A stretch of DNA of 64,000 nt, from the NCBI RefSeq assembly GCF_020181355.1, contig NZ_CP084004.1:992001-1056000 (forward strand), given 5' to 3'. A program made the position numbers and the translations under genes. The stretch comes from Collinsella aerofaciens (lineage in GTDB: Bacteria; Actinomycetota; Coriobacteriia; Coriobacteriales; Coriobacteriaceae). Shown piece by piece: positions 16,079 through 25,528 of this stretch (positions are counted from its first letter, which is position 1; the number at the start of each line of letters is the position of its first letter). The notes beneath the pieces were generated by a model that saw nothing but the letters and a program-made list of their open reading frames with translations, searched no databases and had not been told where the DNA came from.

Positions 16079-17545
16079 GTGGCAATATCGAAGACGCGAG
16101 AGCTCGAAGATTATTTTGAACGCATCGTGCGCACGCGCGAAGGCGACCTGCCTGGTCGTCGCAAAGGCGACGAATACTTGTCTCAAACCCATGCGCTCTA
16201 CCATGGTGATCCTGCGCCCTGGGCTCTGACGCCAAAGATATTCGACAAGGATATGACGGCGCTTCTTAAGGAGGCCGCCGAGCGCATGTACGGCATTATG
16301 GACAAGGTGACGCGGGCGTTTTGTTCCGATGCCTCCGTGCGTGCGTGGTTTCGCATGGATCCGGCTTTTGCTGACCTGTGCGCTATGGATGCCGGCTATG
16401 ACTGTCAGATTCCCCTCGCGCGTGTCGATATCTTTCTTGACGAGGACACCGGTTCGTATACGTTTTGTGAGCTCAATACCGACGGCAGTGCCGGAATGGT
16501 AGTGACCGATGCGGTCTGTCAGGCAGTGCGAATGACGCCTTCCTTTGAGGAGTTTGCATCCGACCACCCCGGCTTTCGGCAGTACGATTTGTGCGGTAGC
16601 TGGATAGACGCATTGTTTGAGACCTATGCAGAGTGGAAGCTGGCCCATCCTCGCCGCACCGAGGATAGTGCACGATTGGACGACGGGGCCCGCGTTGACG
16701 AGGGGCTCTATGCACCGCAATCAAAGATATATCCCGCTTCGGTGGCAATCGTCGACTATTCGGAAAGCATCGACTTGGAAGATGCGGCTCATTTTGTCGA
16801 CCTTATGAGGCGACGGGGTGTGGTGGCGCGCTTTGCGGATGTGCGCGACCTGCGGATTGGCGAAGACGAGAGCGGTGCTAGGCGGCTGTGCGATGCCGCC
16901 GGTCCTATTGATTGCGTTTGGCGGCGCGCGGTGACCGGCGAGCTGTGGGATAAGCCGTGCGACGGACGCTCGGCCTTAATCGAGGCGGCTCAAGAAGGGC
17001 TCGCGTGCATCGTTGGTGGTTTTAGAACGTGGCCGTGTGCGACTAAGACCGTATTTGCATTTCTGTGGTCTCGGGCCGGTCAGTCCTTGTTGAGCCCGGA
17101 GGAGCAATCGTTTGTACGGGAGCATGTGCCCTATACCGAGATTTTGGACGAAAGCGCCCAGTTGTCGAGATTTGCCGAAAAGGATCGATGGATTGTCAAG
17201 CCGTGCGGCGGCTACAACGCGGTTGGCGTTGTTGCCGGCTTGGATGCCACGGAACGGGAATGGTCCCAGGTGCTTGCTCGCGCTGCGGCCGCTGGGGCGA
17301 TTGTACAGGAGTATGCTCAGCAGTATCAGACTCCCTGCTTGCGCGGAACGCTTGTCAATGGGCCGCATCGAGGAGAGGCACCCAAAGGACTTGTGGATGA
17401 TCTTGGTTTTGCGCCCGCTTCTAATATGGAAGGCCTGTACCTGTATCGCGGTCGTTTCGCGGGCGTGTACACACGCGTCGGCTTTGCCAACACCATAGGC
17501 GAGTGGACGAGCCGCTTGAACGTTGCGAGCTTTTTTGAGGAATAG
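16079..17545 (+). CDS. Glutathionylspermidine synthase-like ATP-grasp ligase
   Basis: 488 aa. GTG 16079 is preferred because GGAGGG lies at 16069-16074; ATG 16067 overlaps that site. The sequence has the GSP-synthase preATP-grasp pattern: ARVDIFLDEDTGSYTFCELNTDGSAGM (acidic metal-binding region, two blocks), then WRRAVTGELWD, and a C-terminal ATP-binding part with WIVKPCGGYNAVGV and IVQEYA. The family makes amide bonds using ATP. There is no amidase domain, so it is only the ligase half. It stands alone; the substrate in this organism is unknown and could be a peptide or polyamine. Confidence 0.75.
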   Translation: MAISKTRELEDYFERIVRTREGDLPGRRKGDEYLSQTHALYHGDPAPWALTPKIFDKDMTALLKEAAERMYGIMDKVTRAFCSDASVRAWFRMDPAFADLCAMDAGYDCQIPLARVDIFLDEDTGSYTFCELNTDGSAGMVVTDAVCQAVRMTPSFEEFASDHPGFRQYDLCGSWIDALFETYAEWKLAHPRRTEDSARLDDGARVDEGLYAPQSKIYPASVAIVDYSESIDLEDAAHFVDLMRRRGVVARFADVRDLRIGEDESGARRLCDAAGPIDCVWRRAVTGELWDKPCDGRSALIEAAQEGLACIVGGFRTWPCATKTVFAFLWSRAGQSLLSPEEQSFVREHVPYTEILDESAQLSRFAEKDRWIVKPCGGYNAVGVVAGLDATEREWSQVLARAAAAGAIVQEYAQQYQTPCLRGTLVNGPHRGEAPKGLVDDLGFAPASNMEGLYLYRGRFAGVYTRVGFANTIGEWTSRLNVASFFEE

Positions 17546-17714
17546 CCGTTTCTTGGGGCACCTTCCGTGGTTGCGGCGTTCGAAGTGACGGGGAGATTTT
17601 GGCGAAGCCGATGAGCCCGGTTCTATCTGGCGTTTTTGTTGCGGGGCTGGGCGTACGCCTGAGCTGGAGTCCTCTTCATGCGCTACCATGACAGACAACG
17701 AATTTGACGAACGA

Positions 17715-17743
17715 CCCGCTGAGCTTGCCTCGGCGGGCTTTTG
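17715..17743 (+). terminator. Probable intrinsic terminator
   Basis: CCCGCTGAG and CTCGGCGGG pair (one G-U) and are followed by CTTTTGG, between the ATP-grasp gene and mfd. Confidence 0.6.
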
Positions 17744-17767
17744 GCGTTGCAATGCCGGAGGAACAGC

Positions 17768-20700
17768 ATGCTCATTCACCGTATAGCCGCGCAGCTCTAC
17801 ACTGCCGAGGCACTGCAGACCGTCGAGGCCGGGCTCGATGCTGGCGAGGACGTGACGCTGGCCGTGTCTCAGTCGGGCCGAACGCTTATGGCCGCCGCCC
17901 AGTTTGCGCGTCGTCCGCGCCCCACGGTCTACGTTGTGAGCGGCGAGGATGCGGCCGATCGCGCCGCACGCAGTCTGGCCGCCTATGTGGGCCTGGCGCA
18001 CGTGTGCCGCTTTCCCGAGCGCAAGGACTACCCTTGGCGCGAGCAGGCGCCCGACGACGCCGTGGTAGCCCAGCGCTGCGAGGCACTCGGGCGCATCGTG
18101 CGCGGCGACAACTGCATCATGGTCGCCTCGGCCCGCGCGCTGCTGCGCTGCGTGCCGCCGGTCGAGAGCCTCTACTGGGAGTCCACTACTTTTGCGGTGG
18201 GCGAGGAGATTCCTTTTGACGAGGTGCCGCAGCGCCTGGTGGGCATGGGCTACACCAATGCCGGCGCCGCCGACGCGCCCGGCCTGTTCCGCGTGCACGG
18301 CGACACCGTCGAGGTGTTTCCCGCGCAGGAAAAGGCGCCCGTGCGCATTGAGTTCTTTGGCGACGAGATCGACCGCATCCGCCGCATGGTGAGTTCAACG
18401 GGCCAGACCATCGGCAACGAGGACAGCATCGAGATCTTCCCCTGTCGCGAGCTGGCGCTTACCGACGAGGCCGTTCACAACATGCATGTGGCGCTCTACC
18501 GCGCCAGCCAGGACGACAGCAAGTTGGCGGCGCTGCTCGAGATGGTGGATGCGCGCATCGTCACGCCTGAGCTCGACCGCTTTTTGCCGGTGATGTACGG
18601 CCAGACCGTGAGCCCGCTATCGCATGTGAGCGGCAAGGCGCTCGTGGTGCTGTCCGAGCCGCGCTCGCTGTTCGACGATTGCCTGCACGCCTACGAGGAT
18701 ATCGAGGCACGTGCCGGCGAGGCGGGTGTCGACCGCCTGGACGGTCTGTACGTGCGTGCCCAGCAACTCGACTTTGGTTCCCAGCAGCGCCTGAACTACG
18801 TGAGCCTCATCCGTGCCGGCGGTGCGGTGACGGCCGAGCTCAAGATTGAGCAGCCTGCCATCGCAGGCTCGGACAACCGTTTTATGACGCGCATCCAGGA
18901 GGTCGTGGGCAAGCGCTATGCCTGCGTGTTTGCCATTCCCGACCGCGGTGCGCGCGAGTCGATGGAACTCACCTTTGGCGACGAGGGCATTACCTTTGAG
19001 GAATCGCTGACCGCGGCGCCCGAAAACGCCGGCGCTATCGGCGAGCGCGTGCGCGTGGCAGCGGCGGATTCCGCCGACCGTGCCGCACGCCAGGAGGCCC
19101 ATGCCTCGATTCGCGAGCGTAAGGCCGATGCGCTCAACGCCCGCTCGCTCGAGGCGGGCGCCGCGCAGGCTGCCGCCGGCGCCGCCGTGCCCACGATCTC
19201 GCGCGGGCGCGTGACCTTTGTGGACGCTGCCCTGCCGCAGGGCGTGGTGGTGCCCGACGCCAACCTGGCCGTGTTCTCGATCGCCGACCTCAACGCCCGC
19301 ATGGACGCCAACCGCGCGCGCAGCCGCCGCAAGGTGGACATTACGCAGATCACCTTCCCGTTTAAGCCGGGCGACTATGTGGTGCACGCTACCCACGGCA
19401 TCGCGCTCTTTAGCGAGATCGCGCGCCAAGAAGTGGGCGGCAAGGAGCGCGACTACTTTTTGCTGGAATATGCCGATGGCGACAAGCTCTACGTGCCGCT
19501 CGAGCAGGTCGACCGCATCACGCGCTATGTTGGCCCCGACGGCGACAAGCCGCGCCTGACCAGGCTCAACACCGCCGACTGGACGCGTGCTACCAACAAG
19601 GCGCGCAAGAATGCCAAAAAGCTGGCGTTTGACCTGGTCGACCTCTATACGCGTCGCTCGTCGATTACCGGTATCGCCTGTCCGCCCGATACGCCCGAGC
19701 AGATCGAGATGGAGGAGAGCTTCCCCTACGACGAGACGCGCGACCAGCTGGAGGCCATTGCCGACATCAAGGCCGACATGGAGGCGCCCAAGCCCATGGA
19801 CCGCCTGCTGTGCGGCGACGTGGGCTTTGGCAAGACCGAGGTCGCTCTGCGCGCGGCGTTTAAGTGCGTGGACTCCGGCCGCCAGGTCATGGTGCTCTGC
19901 CCCACGACCATTCTTGCCCAGCAGCACTACGAGACGTTCTTTGAGCGCTTTGCCCCGTTTGGCCTTGAGGTCGAGGTGCTCAGCCGCTTTCGCACGCCGG
20001 CGCAGCAGAAGCGCGCGCTCAAGGCGTTTGCCGAGGGCACGATCGATGTGCTCATCGGCACGCATCGTCTGCTTTCGGCCGATGTGAACCCCAAGAACCT
20101 GGGCCTGGTGATCATCGACGAAGAGCAGCGCTTTGGTGTGCAGCACAAGGAGCAGCTCAAAAACCTGCGCGAGCAAATCGACGTGCTCACGCTCTCGGCA
20201 ACGCCGATTCCGCGAACCATGCAAATGGCCACGAGTGGCGTGCGCGACATGAGCCTGATCACCACACCGCCGACCGGGCGTCGTCCCGTGATCGTGCACG
20301 TGGGGGAGTACGACCCCGACGTGGTGAGTGCGGCGATTCGCCTGGAGGTGGGCCGCGGCGGTCAGGTGTATTACGTGTCCAACCGCGTCAAGACCATCGA
20401 CGATGCCGTGGCACGCGTGCACGAGGCTGCGCCCGAGGCGCGCGTGGGTGTGGCACACGGCAAGATGAGCCCGCGCGAGGTCGAGGACGTGATGATTGAG
20501 TTCGCGACCAAAAAGATTGACGTGCTCATCGCTACGACCATCGTGGAGAGCGGCATCGATAACGCGACCGCCAACACGCTCATCATCGAGGACTCGCAGC
20601 GCCTTGGCCTGGCGCAGCTCTACCAGCTCAAGGGCCGTGTGGGTCGCTCTGCCACGCAGGCATACGCGTACTTTATGTTCCCCGGCGAGCTGCCGCTTAC

Positions 20701-21400
20701 CGAGGAGGCCACGGCGCGCCTGACCGCGCTTTCCGAGTTCCAAGACCTGGGCAGCGGCATGCGCATCGCCATGCGCGACCTGGAGATCCGCGGCGCCGGC
20801 TCGCTTATGGGTGCCGAGCAGCATGGCAACCTGTCGAGCGTGGGCTTTGACCTGTTTACGCAGATGCTGGGACAGGCCGTGGCCGAGGCACGTGGCGATG
20901 ACGATGCCGGCGTGGAGGCGGCGAGCGTGGGTATCAACCTGCCGGCCGACTACTTCTTGTCCGAGGAATACCTGCCGGCGGTGGACCAGCGCGTGCTCGT
21001 GTATCGAAAGCTTGCGGCGGCAGAGGACCTGGAGAGCATCGACGAGGTGCAGGAGGAGACCGAGGCCGCGCATGGTGAGCTACCGTTGGCGGGCCTCAAC
21101 TTGTTTAACCGCGCGCGCATCCGCATTCGCGGCGAGCGTCTAGGGCTCGAGAGCGTCACGCTTAGCGGCGGGCGCATTACCTTCCTGGGCGTCGACGTGC
21201 CCAAGAAGGTGGCCTTTGAGCTCAAGAATCGCTACGGCGCGGTGAACTTCCCCAAGAGCCGCAAGCTGTCGGTGCCCTACAAGGCGGGCGCCGGTGCGGG
21301 CAGCGGCCTGGGCCGCGGACTTGATGCCAACGACGGCACCGGCCCCGTGGCGGCCGCCCTCATGCTGCTGCAGCAGCTGGGCGCGTCCGACGATGATTAA
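17768..21400 (+). CDS. mfd: Transcription-repair coupling factor
   Basis: 1210 aa from ATG 17768 (GGAGGAA upstream). Domains in order: UvrB-homology region (residues 1-about 400, with LYWESTTFAVGE), RNA-polymerase interaction domain (about 530-600, GDYVVHATHGIALF), then the RecG-like translocase with Walker A GDVGFGKTEVALR, DEEQRFGVQHKE, TATPIPRTM-type motif III and QLKGRVGRS, and a C-terminal TRCF domain. It displaces stalled RNA polymerase and recruits UvrABC. Length is normal for the family. No defects seen. Confidence 0.97.
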   Translation: MLIHRIAAQLYTAEALQTVEAGLDAGEDVTLAVSQSGRTLMAAAQFARRPRPTVYVVSGEDAADRAARSLAAYVGLAHVCRFPERKDYPWREQAPDDAVVAQRCEALGRIVRGDNCIMVASARALLRCVPPVESLYWESTTFAVGEEIPFDEVPQRLVGMGYTNAGAADAPGLFRVHGDTVEVFPAQEKAPVRIEFFGDEIDRIRRMVSSTGQTIGNEDSIEIFPCRELALTDEAVHNMHVALYRASQDDSKLAALLEMVDARIVTPELDRFLPVMYGQTVSPLSHVSGKALVVLSEPRSLFDDCLHAYEDIEARAGEAGVDRLDGLYVRAQQLDFGSQQRLNYVSLIRAGGAVTAELKIEQPAIAGSDNRFMTRIQEVVGKRYACVFAIPDRGARESMELTFGDEGITFEESLTAAPENAGAIGERVRVAAADSADRAARQEAHASIRERKADALNARSLEAGAAQAAAGAAVPTISRGRVTFVDAALPQGVVVPDANLAVFSIADLNARMDANRARSRRKVDITQITFPFKPGDYVVHATHGIALFSEIARQEVGGKERDYFLLEYADGDKLYVPLEQVDRITRYVGPDGDKPRLTRLNTADWTRATNKARKNAKKLAFDLVDLYTRRSSITGIACPPDTPEQIEMEESFPYDETRDQLEAIADIKADMEAPKPMDRLLCGDVGFGKTEVALRAAFKCVDSGRQVMVLCPTTILAQQHYETFFERFAPFGLEVEVLSRFRTPAQQKRALKAFAEGTIDVLIGTHRLLSADVNPKNLGLVIIDEEQRFGVQHKEQLKNLREQIDVLTLSATPIPRTMQMATSGVRDMSLITTPPTGRRPVIVHVGEYDPDVVSAAIRLEVGRGGQVYYVSNRVKTIDDAVARVHEAAPEARVGVAHGKMSPREVEDVMIEFATKKIDVLIATTIVESGIDNATANTLIIEDSQRLGLAQLYQLKGRVGRSATQAYAYFMFPGELPLTEEATARLTALSEFQDLGSGMRIAMRDLEIRGAGSLMGAEQHGNLSSVGFDLFTQMLGQAVAEARGDDDAGVEAASVGINLPADYFLSEEYLPAVDQRVLVYRKLAAAEDLESIDEVQEETEAAHGELPLAGLNLFNRARIRIRGERLGLESVTLSGGRITFLGVDVPKKVAFELKNRYGAVNFPKSRKLSVPYKAGAGAGSGLGRGLDANDGTGPVAAALMLLQQLGASDDD

Positions 21401-21456
21401 CGGGTCGACGCCGTAAACGCTCCATTTGGGCAATCTGGTTCCATCAAAAGGAAAGC

Positions 21457-22320
21457 ATGTTCGGGTACATCTATAAGAAAGACGCCGCTGCTATAGCGGT
21501 TATCCTTGCCCTTTGCCTGGGCGTGGGCAGCTTCTTCGATTATCGGATCTCGAGTGCGCTGTTCAACATCGGCAGCATGTACGGCCGCTTTATCGAGGCC
21601 GCCGGCGAGCTGCCGTTTGAGCTGACGGCGAGCGTCGCGGGCGTTATGCTCGTGCGCGCGGCGCGTCCCGACTCTAGGGGGAGCAAATGGTTCGCCGTGC
21701 TCGGCATCCTCGTCAACGTTGGCCTGGCCGGCTACGAGATCGTCTCGTCCCTGAAGGTTGGCGGCAAACTCATCGCCGTTCAGCTGGTGCTGACGTTTGC
21801 GTTGGTCATCGCAGCCAACTTCATCGCCTACCGCCTTACGCACGACACCGCGCCTGACGAGCTCACACGCTGGGCGTTGATGGTACTTGCCGTGTGGGTC
21901 GCTCAGGCCATTATCCTCAACGTGATTGTTAAGCCGCTGTGGTCGCGCCCGCGCATGCGCGTGATCGAGGTCACGCCAGGGCTCAATTTTCAGCCGTGGT
22001 GGGTGATCGGCAACCCCGACAAGTGGGCCTATATTGCCGCTGGCGTGATCAAGGACGGCTTCAAGTCGTTTGCGAGCGGACACACGGCGCACGCGGCGAT
22101 CGGCCTTATGCTCGCCGGGCTTCCCGCAGCGGCCTTTAAGGAAAAGCCGTCGCGCCGCCGCGTGGTCTTTTGGACGGCGGCTGTGGTCGCGGCGCTCGTC
22201 GCCTTTGGCCGCATCGTGATCGGGGCGCACTTTTTGAGTGACGTGAGCTGCGGCTTTGCCCTGGTGCTGGCGCTTGAGTGTCTTGCCGCGCGCGTTGCCT
22301 ATCCCAACGGCGTACAATAG
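21457..22320 (+). CDS. PAP2-superfamily phosphatase (membrane)
   Basis: 287 aa, AAGGAAAG upstream. About seven hydrophobic segments. The three PAP2 motifs are visible: KPLWSRPR (first), SFASGHTAHA (second, with catalytic-type His) and RIVIGAHFLSDV (third). The likely substrate is a lipid phosphate such as undecaprenyl or phosphatidylglycerol phosphate. It starts 56 bp after mfd and is followed after 45 bp by the aldolase gene, so the three may share a transcript. Confidence 0.88.
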   Translation: MFGYIYKKDAAAIAVILALCLGVGSFFDYRISSALFNIGSMYGRFIEAAGELPFELTASVAGVMLVRAARPDSRGSKWFAVLGILVNVGLAGYEIVSSLKVGGKLIAVQLVLTFALVIAANFIAYRLTHDTAPDELTRWALMVLAVWVAQAIILNVIVKPLWSRPRMRVIEVTPGLNFQPWWVIGNPDKWAYIAAGVIKDGFKSFASGHTAHAAIGLMLAGLPAAAFKEKPSRRRVVFWTAAVVAALVAFGRIVIGAHFLSDVSCGFALVLALECLAARVAYPNGVQ

Positions 22321-22365
22321 CCCCGTTTGAATCATCGGGCCCGTGCCCGGCTAGAGAGGATTGCC

Positions 22366-23391
22366 ATGCTCGCGTTTAACAACGATTATTCCCACGGCGC
22401 ACATCCGGCGGTGCTGCAGGCGCTCGTCGACACCAATATGGAGCCGCAGCCCGGCTACGGTACCGATGCACATACCGAGCGTGCCAAGCAACTTATTCGC
22501 GAGGCCTGCCAGGCCCCCGATGCCGACGTGTTTTTTCTGGTGGGCGGCACGCAGGCCAACGCGACGGTGATCGACATGCTGCTCGCGCCGTACGAGGGCG
22601 TCGTTGCTGCCGAGACCGGCCACGTCGCCTGCCACGAGGCGGGCGCCATCGAGTTTGGCGGCCACAAGGTACTCACCATCCCCGGCTACGAGGGCAAGAT
22701 GCATGCCGAGGACCTCGAAAACTATATCCAGGTGTTCTACGAAAACGAGAGCTACGAGCACACGGTGTTTCCGGGCGCGGTGTACGTGAGCCTGTCGACT
22801 GAGTACGGCACGCTGTACTCCAAGGCTGAGCTCGCGGCGATTCACGCGGTGTGCCAGAAGCGCGAGATTCCGCTGTTTGTGGACGGTGCCCGCCTGGCCT
22901 ATGCGCTGGCAGCCGACGAGTGCGACATCACCCTGCCCGAGCTGGCACAGCTGTGCGACGTGTTCTACATCGGCGGCACCAAGTGCGGCGCGCTCTGCGG
23001 CGAGGCCGTGGTGTTTTGCGGCATGCACGCTCCGGCGCATCCCATTCCGCGCATTAAGCAGCACGGTGCGTTGCTGGCCAAGGGCCGCCTGACGGGCGTG
23101 CAGTTTGAGGCGCTCTTTACCGATGGCCTGTATTTTGAGATTGGTCGCCAGGCGATCGAAACCGCGCAGGCGCTTCGTCGCGTGCTGCACGAGCGCGGCT
23201 ACCAGTTCTTCTTGGAGACGCCGACCAATCAGCAGTTCGTGATTCTGCCCAACGATGACATGGCGCGCATTCGCGAGCATGCCTCGATCGAGTACTGGGA
23301 AAAGTACGACGAGACCCACACGGTGGTGCGCTTTTGCACCAGCTGGGCCACGACGCAGGAGGACATCGACGCGCTGGCGGCTGTCCTGTAG
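22366..23391 (+). CDS. Low-specificity L-threonine aldolase
   Basis: 341 aa from ATG 22366 (GAGAGGA upstream). Fold-type I PLP enzyme of the beta-eliminating lyase family: NDYSHGAHP at the N-terminus, VGGTQANATV (phosphate binding), FVDGARLAYAL (cofactor-binding Asp) and FYIGGTKCGALCGE with the Schiff-base Lys. It splits L-threonine or L-allo-threonine to glycine and acetaldehyde. The length matches short bacterial aldolases. A terminator hairpin follows. Confidence 0.92.
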   Translation: MLAFNNDYSHGAHPAVLQALVDTNMEPQPGYGTDAHTERAKQLIREACQAPDADVFFLVGGTQANATVIDMLLAPYEGVVAAETGHVACHEAGAIEFGGHKVLTIPGYEGKMHAEDLENYIQVFYENESYEHTVFPGAVYVSLSTEYGTLYSKAELAAIHAVCQKREIPLFVDGARLAYALAADECDITLPELAQLCDVFYIGGTKCGALCGEAVVFCGMHAPAHPIPRIKQHGALLAKGRLTGVQFEALFTDGLYFEIGRQAIETAQALRRVLHERGYQFFLETPTNQQFVILPNDDMARIREHASIEYWEKYDETHTVVRFCTSWATTQEDIDALAAVL

Positions 23392-23409
23392 CCTGATGTA
23401 ATGACGAGG

Positions 23410-23452
23410 GGCCGCCTTGCGCTGGGTTTGGCGCAGGGTGGCCTTTGCTTTT
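23410..23452 (+). terminator. Probable intrinsic terminator after the aldolase
   Basis: GGCCGCCTTGCGC and GCGCAGGGTGGCC pair imperfectly across TGGGTTTG, followed by TTTGCTTTTG. Confidence 0.6.
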
Positions 23453-23465
23453 GGGGAAGGGTTGT

Positions 23466-24056
23466 ATGACCGAGATGTCCGAGCCGACGATTCGCCTAGC
23501 GACGTCCGAAGACGCGCCGGCGTTGCTTGCCATCTATGAGCCATATGTGCGCCAGACGGCGATTACCTGCGAATACGAGGTGCCGAGCGTTGAGGAGTTC
23601 GCCGGGCGCATCGAGCGTACGCTCAAGCGCTACCCGTATTTGGTGATGGAGCTGGACGGGCGTCCGGTAGGCTATGCCTATGTGAGTCCGCTCAACAGCC
23701 GCGAGGCATACGACTGGTCGGTCGAGACATCGATTTACCTGGCGCGCGACGTGCGTCATGGCGGACTGGGCCGCAAGCTGCATGACGCGCTTAAGCAATG
23801 CCTGATCGCGATGGGCATCACCAACATGTGCGCCCTCATCGCCGTGCCGCACGACAAGGACGACGAGTACCTGTCGCACAACAGCCAGGACTTCCATGCC
23901 CATATGGGGTATCGCCTGGTGGGCGCCTTTGACCGCTGTGCCCAAAAGTTCGGTCGCTGGTACGACATGTGCTGGATGGAGCTAGTCCTAGCCGAGCGCA
24001 CGCCCAACCAACCCAAACCGACCTGGTTCCCCGACCTCCCCAAACCTGCCATTTAG
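23466..24056 (+). CDS. GNAT N-acetyltransferase, phosphinothricin acetyltransferase-like
   Basis: 196 aa from ATG 23466 (GGGGAAGGG upstream). GNAT motif A appears as IYLARDVRHGGLGRKLHDAL in two parts, with Y-E-P-Y-V near the N-terminus as in the Pat/MnaT group; late residues include HMGYRLVGAFDRCAQKFGRWYDM. Relatives acetylate methionine sulfone or related small amines. The last codons and the stop lie inside a dispersed repeat (24042-24092), so the C-terminus may have been altered by insertion of that element. Confidence 0.88.
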   Translation: MTEMSEPTIRLATSEDAPALLAIYEPYVRQTAITCEYEVPSVEEFAGRIERTLKRYPYLVMELDGRPVGYAYVSPLNSREAYDWSVETSIYLARDVRHGGLGRKLHDALKQCLIAMGITNMCALIAVPHDKDDEYLSHNSQDFHAHMGYRLVGAFDRCAQKFGRWYDMCWMELVLAERTPNQPKPTWFPDLPKPAI

Positions 24057-24092
24057 GGACAGGTTTATTTTTGGCAGGTTTTATCTGGGCAA
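24042..24092. repeat. Dispersed repeat R1, copy a
   Basis: CCTGCCA...GGGACAGGTTTATTTTTGGCAGG followed by TTTTATCTGGGCAAAC. The arms of CCTGCCA/TGGCAGG pair. Other copies lie near 24192, 31906, 34030 and 42258. It overlaps the end of the GNAT gene. Confidence 0.85.
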
Positions 24093-24099
24093 ACGTTGC

Positions 24100-24146
24100 A
24101 AGCCGCTGCGAAGGATGCGGATACCTTCGCGGCGGCTTTTGTTTTG
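24100..24146 (+). terminator. Intrinsic terminator between two R1 copies
   Basis: AAGCCGCTGCGAAGG and CCTTCGCGGCGGCTT form a stem followed by TTGTTTTG. Confidence 0.8.
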
Positions 24147-24191
24147 GGTGTGTATGACCAAGGCGATTGACCTGCGGATGCAGCAAAGCTC

Positions 24192-24238
24192 CAGATAAAA
24201 CCGACCAAACTAGACCTGTCCCTTTTTGGCAGGTTTTT
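24192..24238. repeat. Dispersed repeat R1, copy b
   Basis: CAGATAAAACCGACCAAAC, then ACCTGTCCCTTTTTGGCAGG and a T run. Inverted relative to copy a, so the two copies bracket the terminator. Confidence 0.85.
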
Positions 24239-24326
24239 TGCTGTCTTGTGGCATCAAATCGCCGCAAGAAGCACGGCGTTCGTATGCTATTTTGACCTGA
24301 ATCGTCCCCTCGGGACGCCTTGCGAG

Positions 24327-24449
24327 CTAAGTGAGTAGACTTTTTGGCGCAGGGCGAGCACAAAGCGCATCTGCCTTACTAAAACCGCAGGTCACAGAGA
24401 TGGCTGTTTTGGGTGTGCTCGGCAGATCGCGAAAAGTCTACTCACTTAG
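24327..24449. repeat. MITE-like element M1, copy 1 (123 bp)
   Basis: Terminal inverted repeats CTAAGTGAGTAGACTTTT bound a 123-bp sequence with an internal AAACCGCAGG and a second pairing GAGCACA/TGTGCTC. A second copy occurs at 32680-32803. The rest of this 540-bp gene-free stretch (24450-24600) contains another AAACCGCAGG at 24552 but no gene. Confidence 0.88.
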
Positions 24450-24600
24450 GTTTACGGTGCTGGATATTCTGGACAGGAACAGTTGAGCTTGGACGGCGTG
24501 CGTTGCCAGGCGATGCTGGCATTTGCGCCATGCTGGTTTGAGATTTTATAAAAACCGCAGGTAAAACGTATATTAGGTGCATTTTGCCTGGTTTGGCGCG

Positions 24601-25323
24601 CTAGCCGATGGGCTCGGTGTATTTGGCACGGTCGGTGCGTTGGATGCGCTTGGAGATGTGCAGCGGGCGGCCGTCGGTGTCGTAGACGTAGTCGGTGATT
24701 AGGATCAGCGCCTGCCCGCGCTCAACGTTGAGCAAAAACGCCTCGTTTTGCGAGGCATAGCACACCTCAAAGGTCTTATGTCCCTGTGCTGGCGCTCGAT
24801 GGAATTCTTGGCGCAGCGTCGCGTAGAGCGAACCGTTGATATCGCGATCGATGAGCGTCTCGAAGCTTGGCGGCAGGTAGGTGGTCTCCAGGCACAGCGG
24901 CACGTCGTCCAGGTAGCGCAGGCGGACAAGTTTGACGAGCTTGCTGCCCACGGCGGCGTCAAAGAACTTAGCCATGCTGCCGGCCGCCTTGGCAAAGCCC
25001 GAGTCCACGGTGCGCGTGGTGGGCTTCATGCCCTGACCTTCGACCTGCTTGGTATAGCTCGAAAACACCAGGTTGTTCTCGTGGAGCGCCGGCGTGTCGG
25101 CCACAAAGGCACCACGCCCGCGCTCGGTGCGAACCAGACCCTCATCAACGAGCACCTTAAGGGCATGGCGCACGGTGCTGCGCGACAGCCCCGATTCGTC
25201 CATGAGTTCCATCTCGGACGGCAGCTTGTCTCCGCGTGCGTAGATGCCGGCGGCGATGCGGTCGCGCAGCATGCCCGCCAAGTGCTCGTATTGGGCCAGT
25301 TTCTTTTTAGACGAAGCGTTCAT
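24601..25323 (-). CDS. GntR-family regulator with UTRA domain (locus 1)
   Basis: 240 aa, read leftward. The N-terminal GntR winged helix spans about 10-75 (RIAAGIYARGDKLPSEMEL, then SRSTVRHALKVLVDEGLV and GRGAFV). A UTRA ligand domain of the HutC/FarR type follows (about 95-235). It is transcribed divergently from the SIS deglycase gene at 25529, across a 205-bp region with two 18-base direct repeats that are good operator candidates. It is probably the local repressor, induced by a sugar phosphate or sugar-amine phosphate. Confidence 0.9.
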   Translation of the reverse strand: MNASSKKKLAQYEHLAGMLRDRIAAGIYARGDKLPSEMELMDESGLSRSTVRHALKVLVDEGLVRTERGRGAFVADTPALHENNLVFSSYTKQVEGQGMKPTTRTVDSGFAKAAGSMAKFFDAAVGSKLVKLVRLRYLDDVPLCLETTYLPPSFETLIDRDINGSLYATLRQEFHRAPAQGHKTFEVCYASQNEAFLLNVERGQALILITDYVYDTDGRPLHISKRIQRTDRAKYTEPIG

Positions 25324-25333
25324 GCGATCAACC

Positions 25334-25351
25334 TGTATCTAACTTGTATGC
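25334..25351. promoter_or_regulatory. Candidate GntR operator, repeat 1
   Basis: TGTATCTAACTTGTATGC matches 25473-25490 at 17 of 18 positions. It lies ten bases upstream of the regulator start codon. An inverted half (GCATACAACT) is at 25444-25453. Confidence 0.55.
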
Positions 25352-25472
25352 GAATCTAATCAAGCATGTATTCAATACAACAACAAAACCGCTGGTAGCC
25401 AATTATCAAAAATCGCATCAGCAAAATTTCTAAGATAAATATAGCATACAACTAGTCGACATAACCAAAACA

Positions 25473-25490
25473 TGTATGTAACTTGTATGC
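25473..25490. promoter_or_regulatory. Candidate GntR operator, repeat 2
   Basis: TGTATGTAACTTGTATGC, 39 bases upstream of the SIS gene start, is nearly identical to the copy beside the divergent regulator gene. Confidence 0.55.
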
Positions 25491-25528
25491 CATCGAGAGC
25501 ATCAAACGAGAAGAAAGGCTGATGCACG

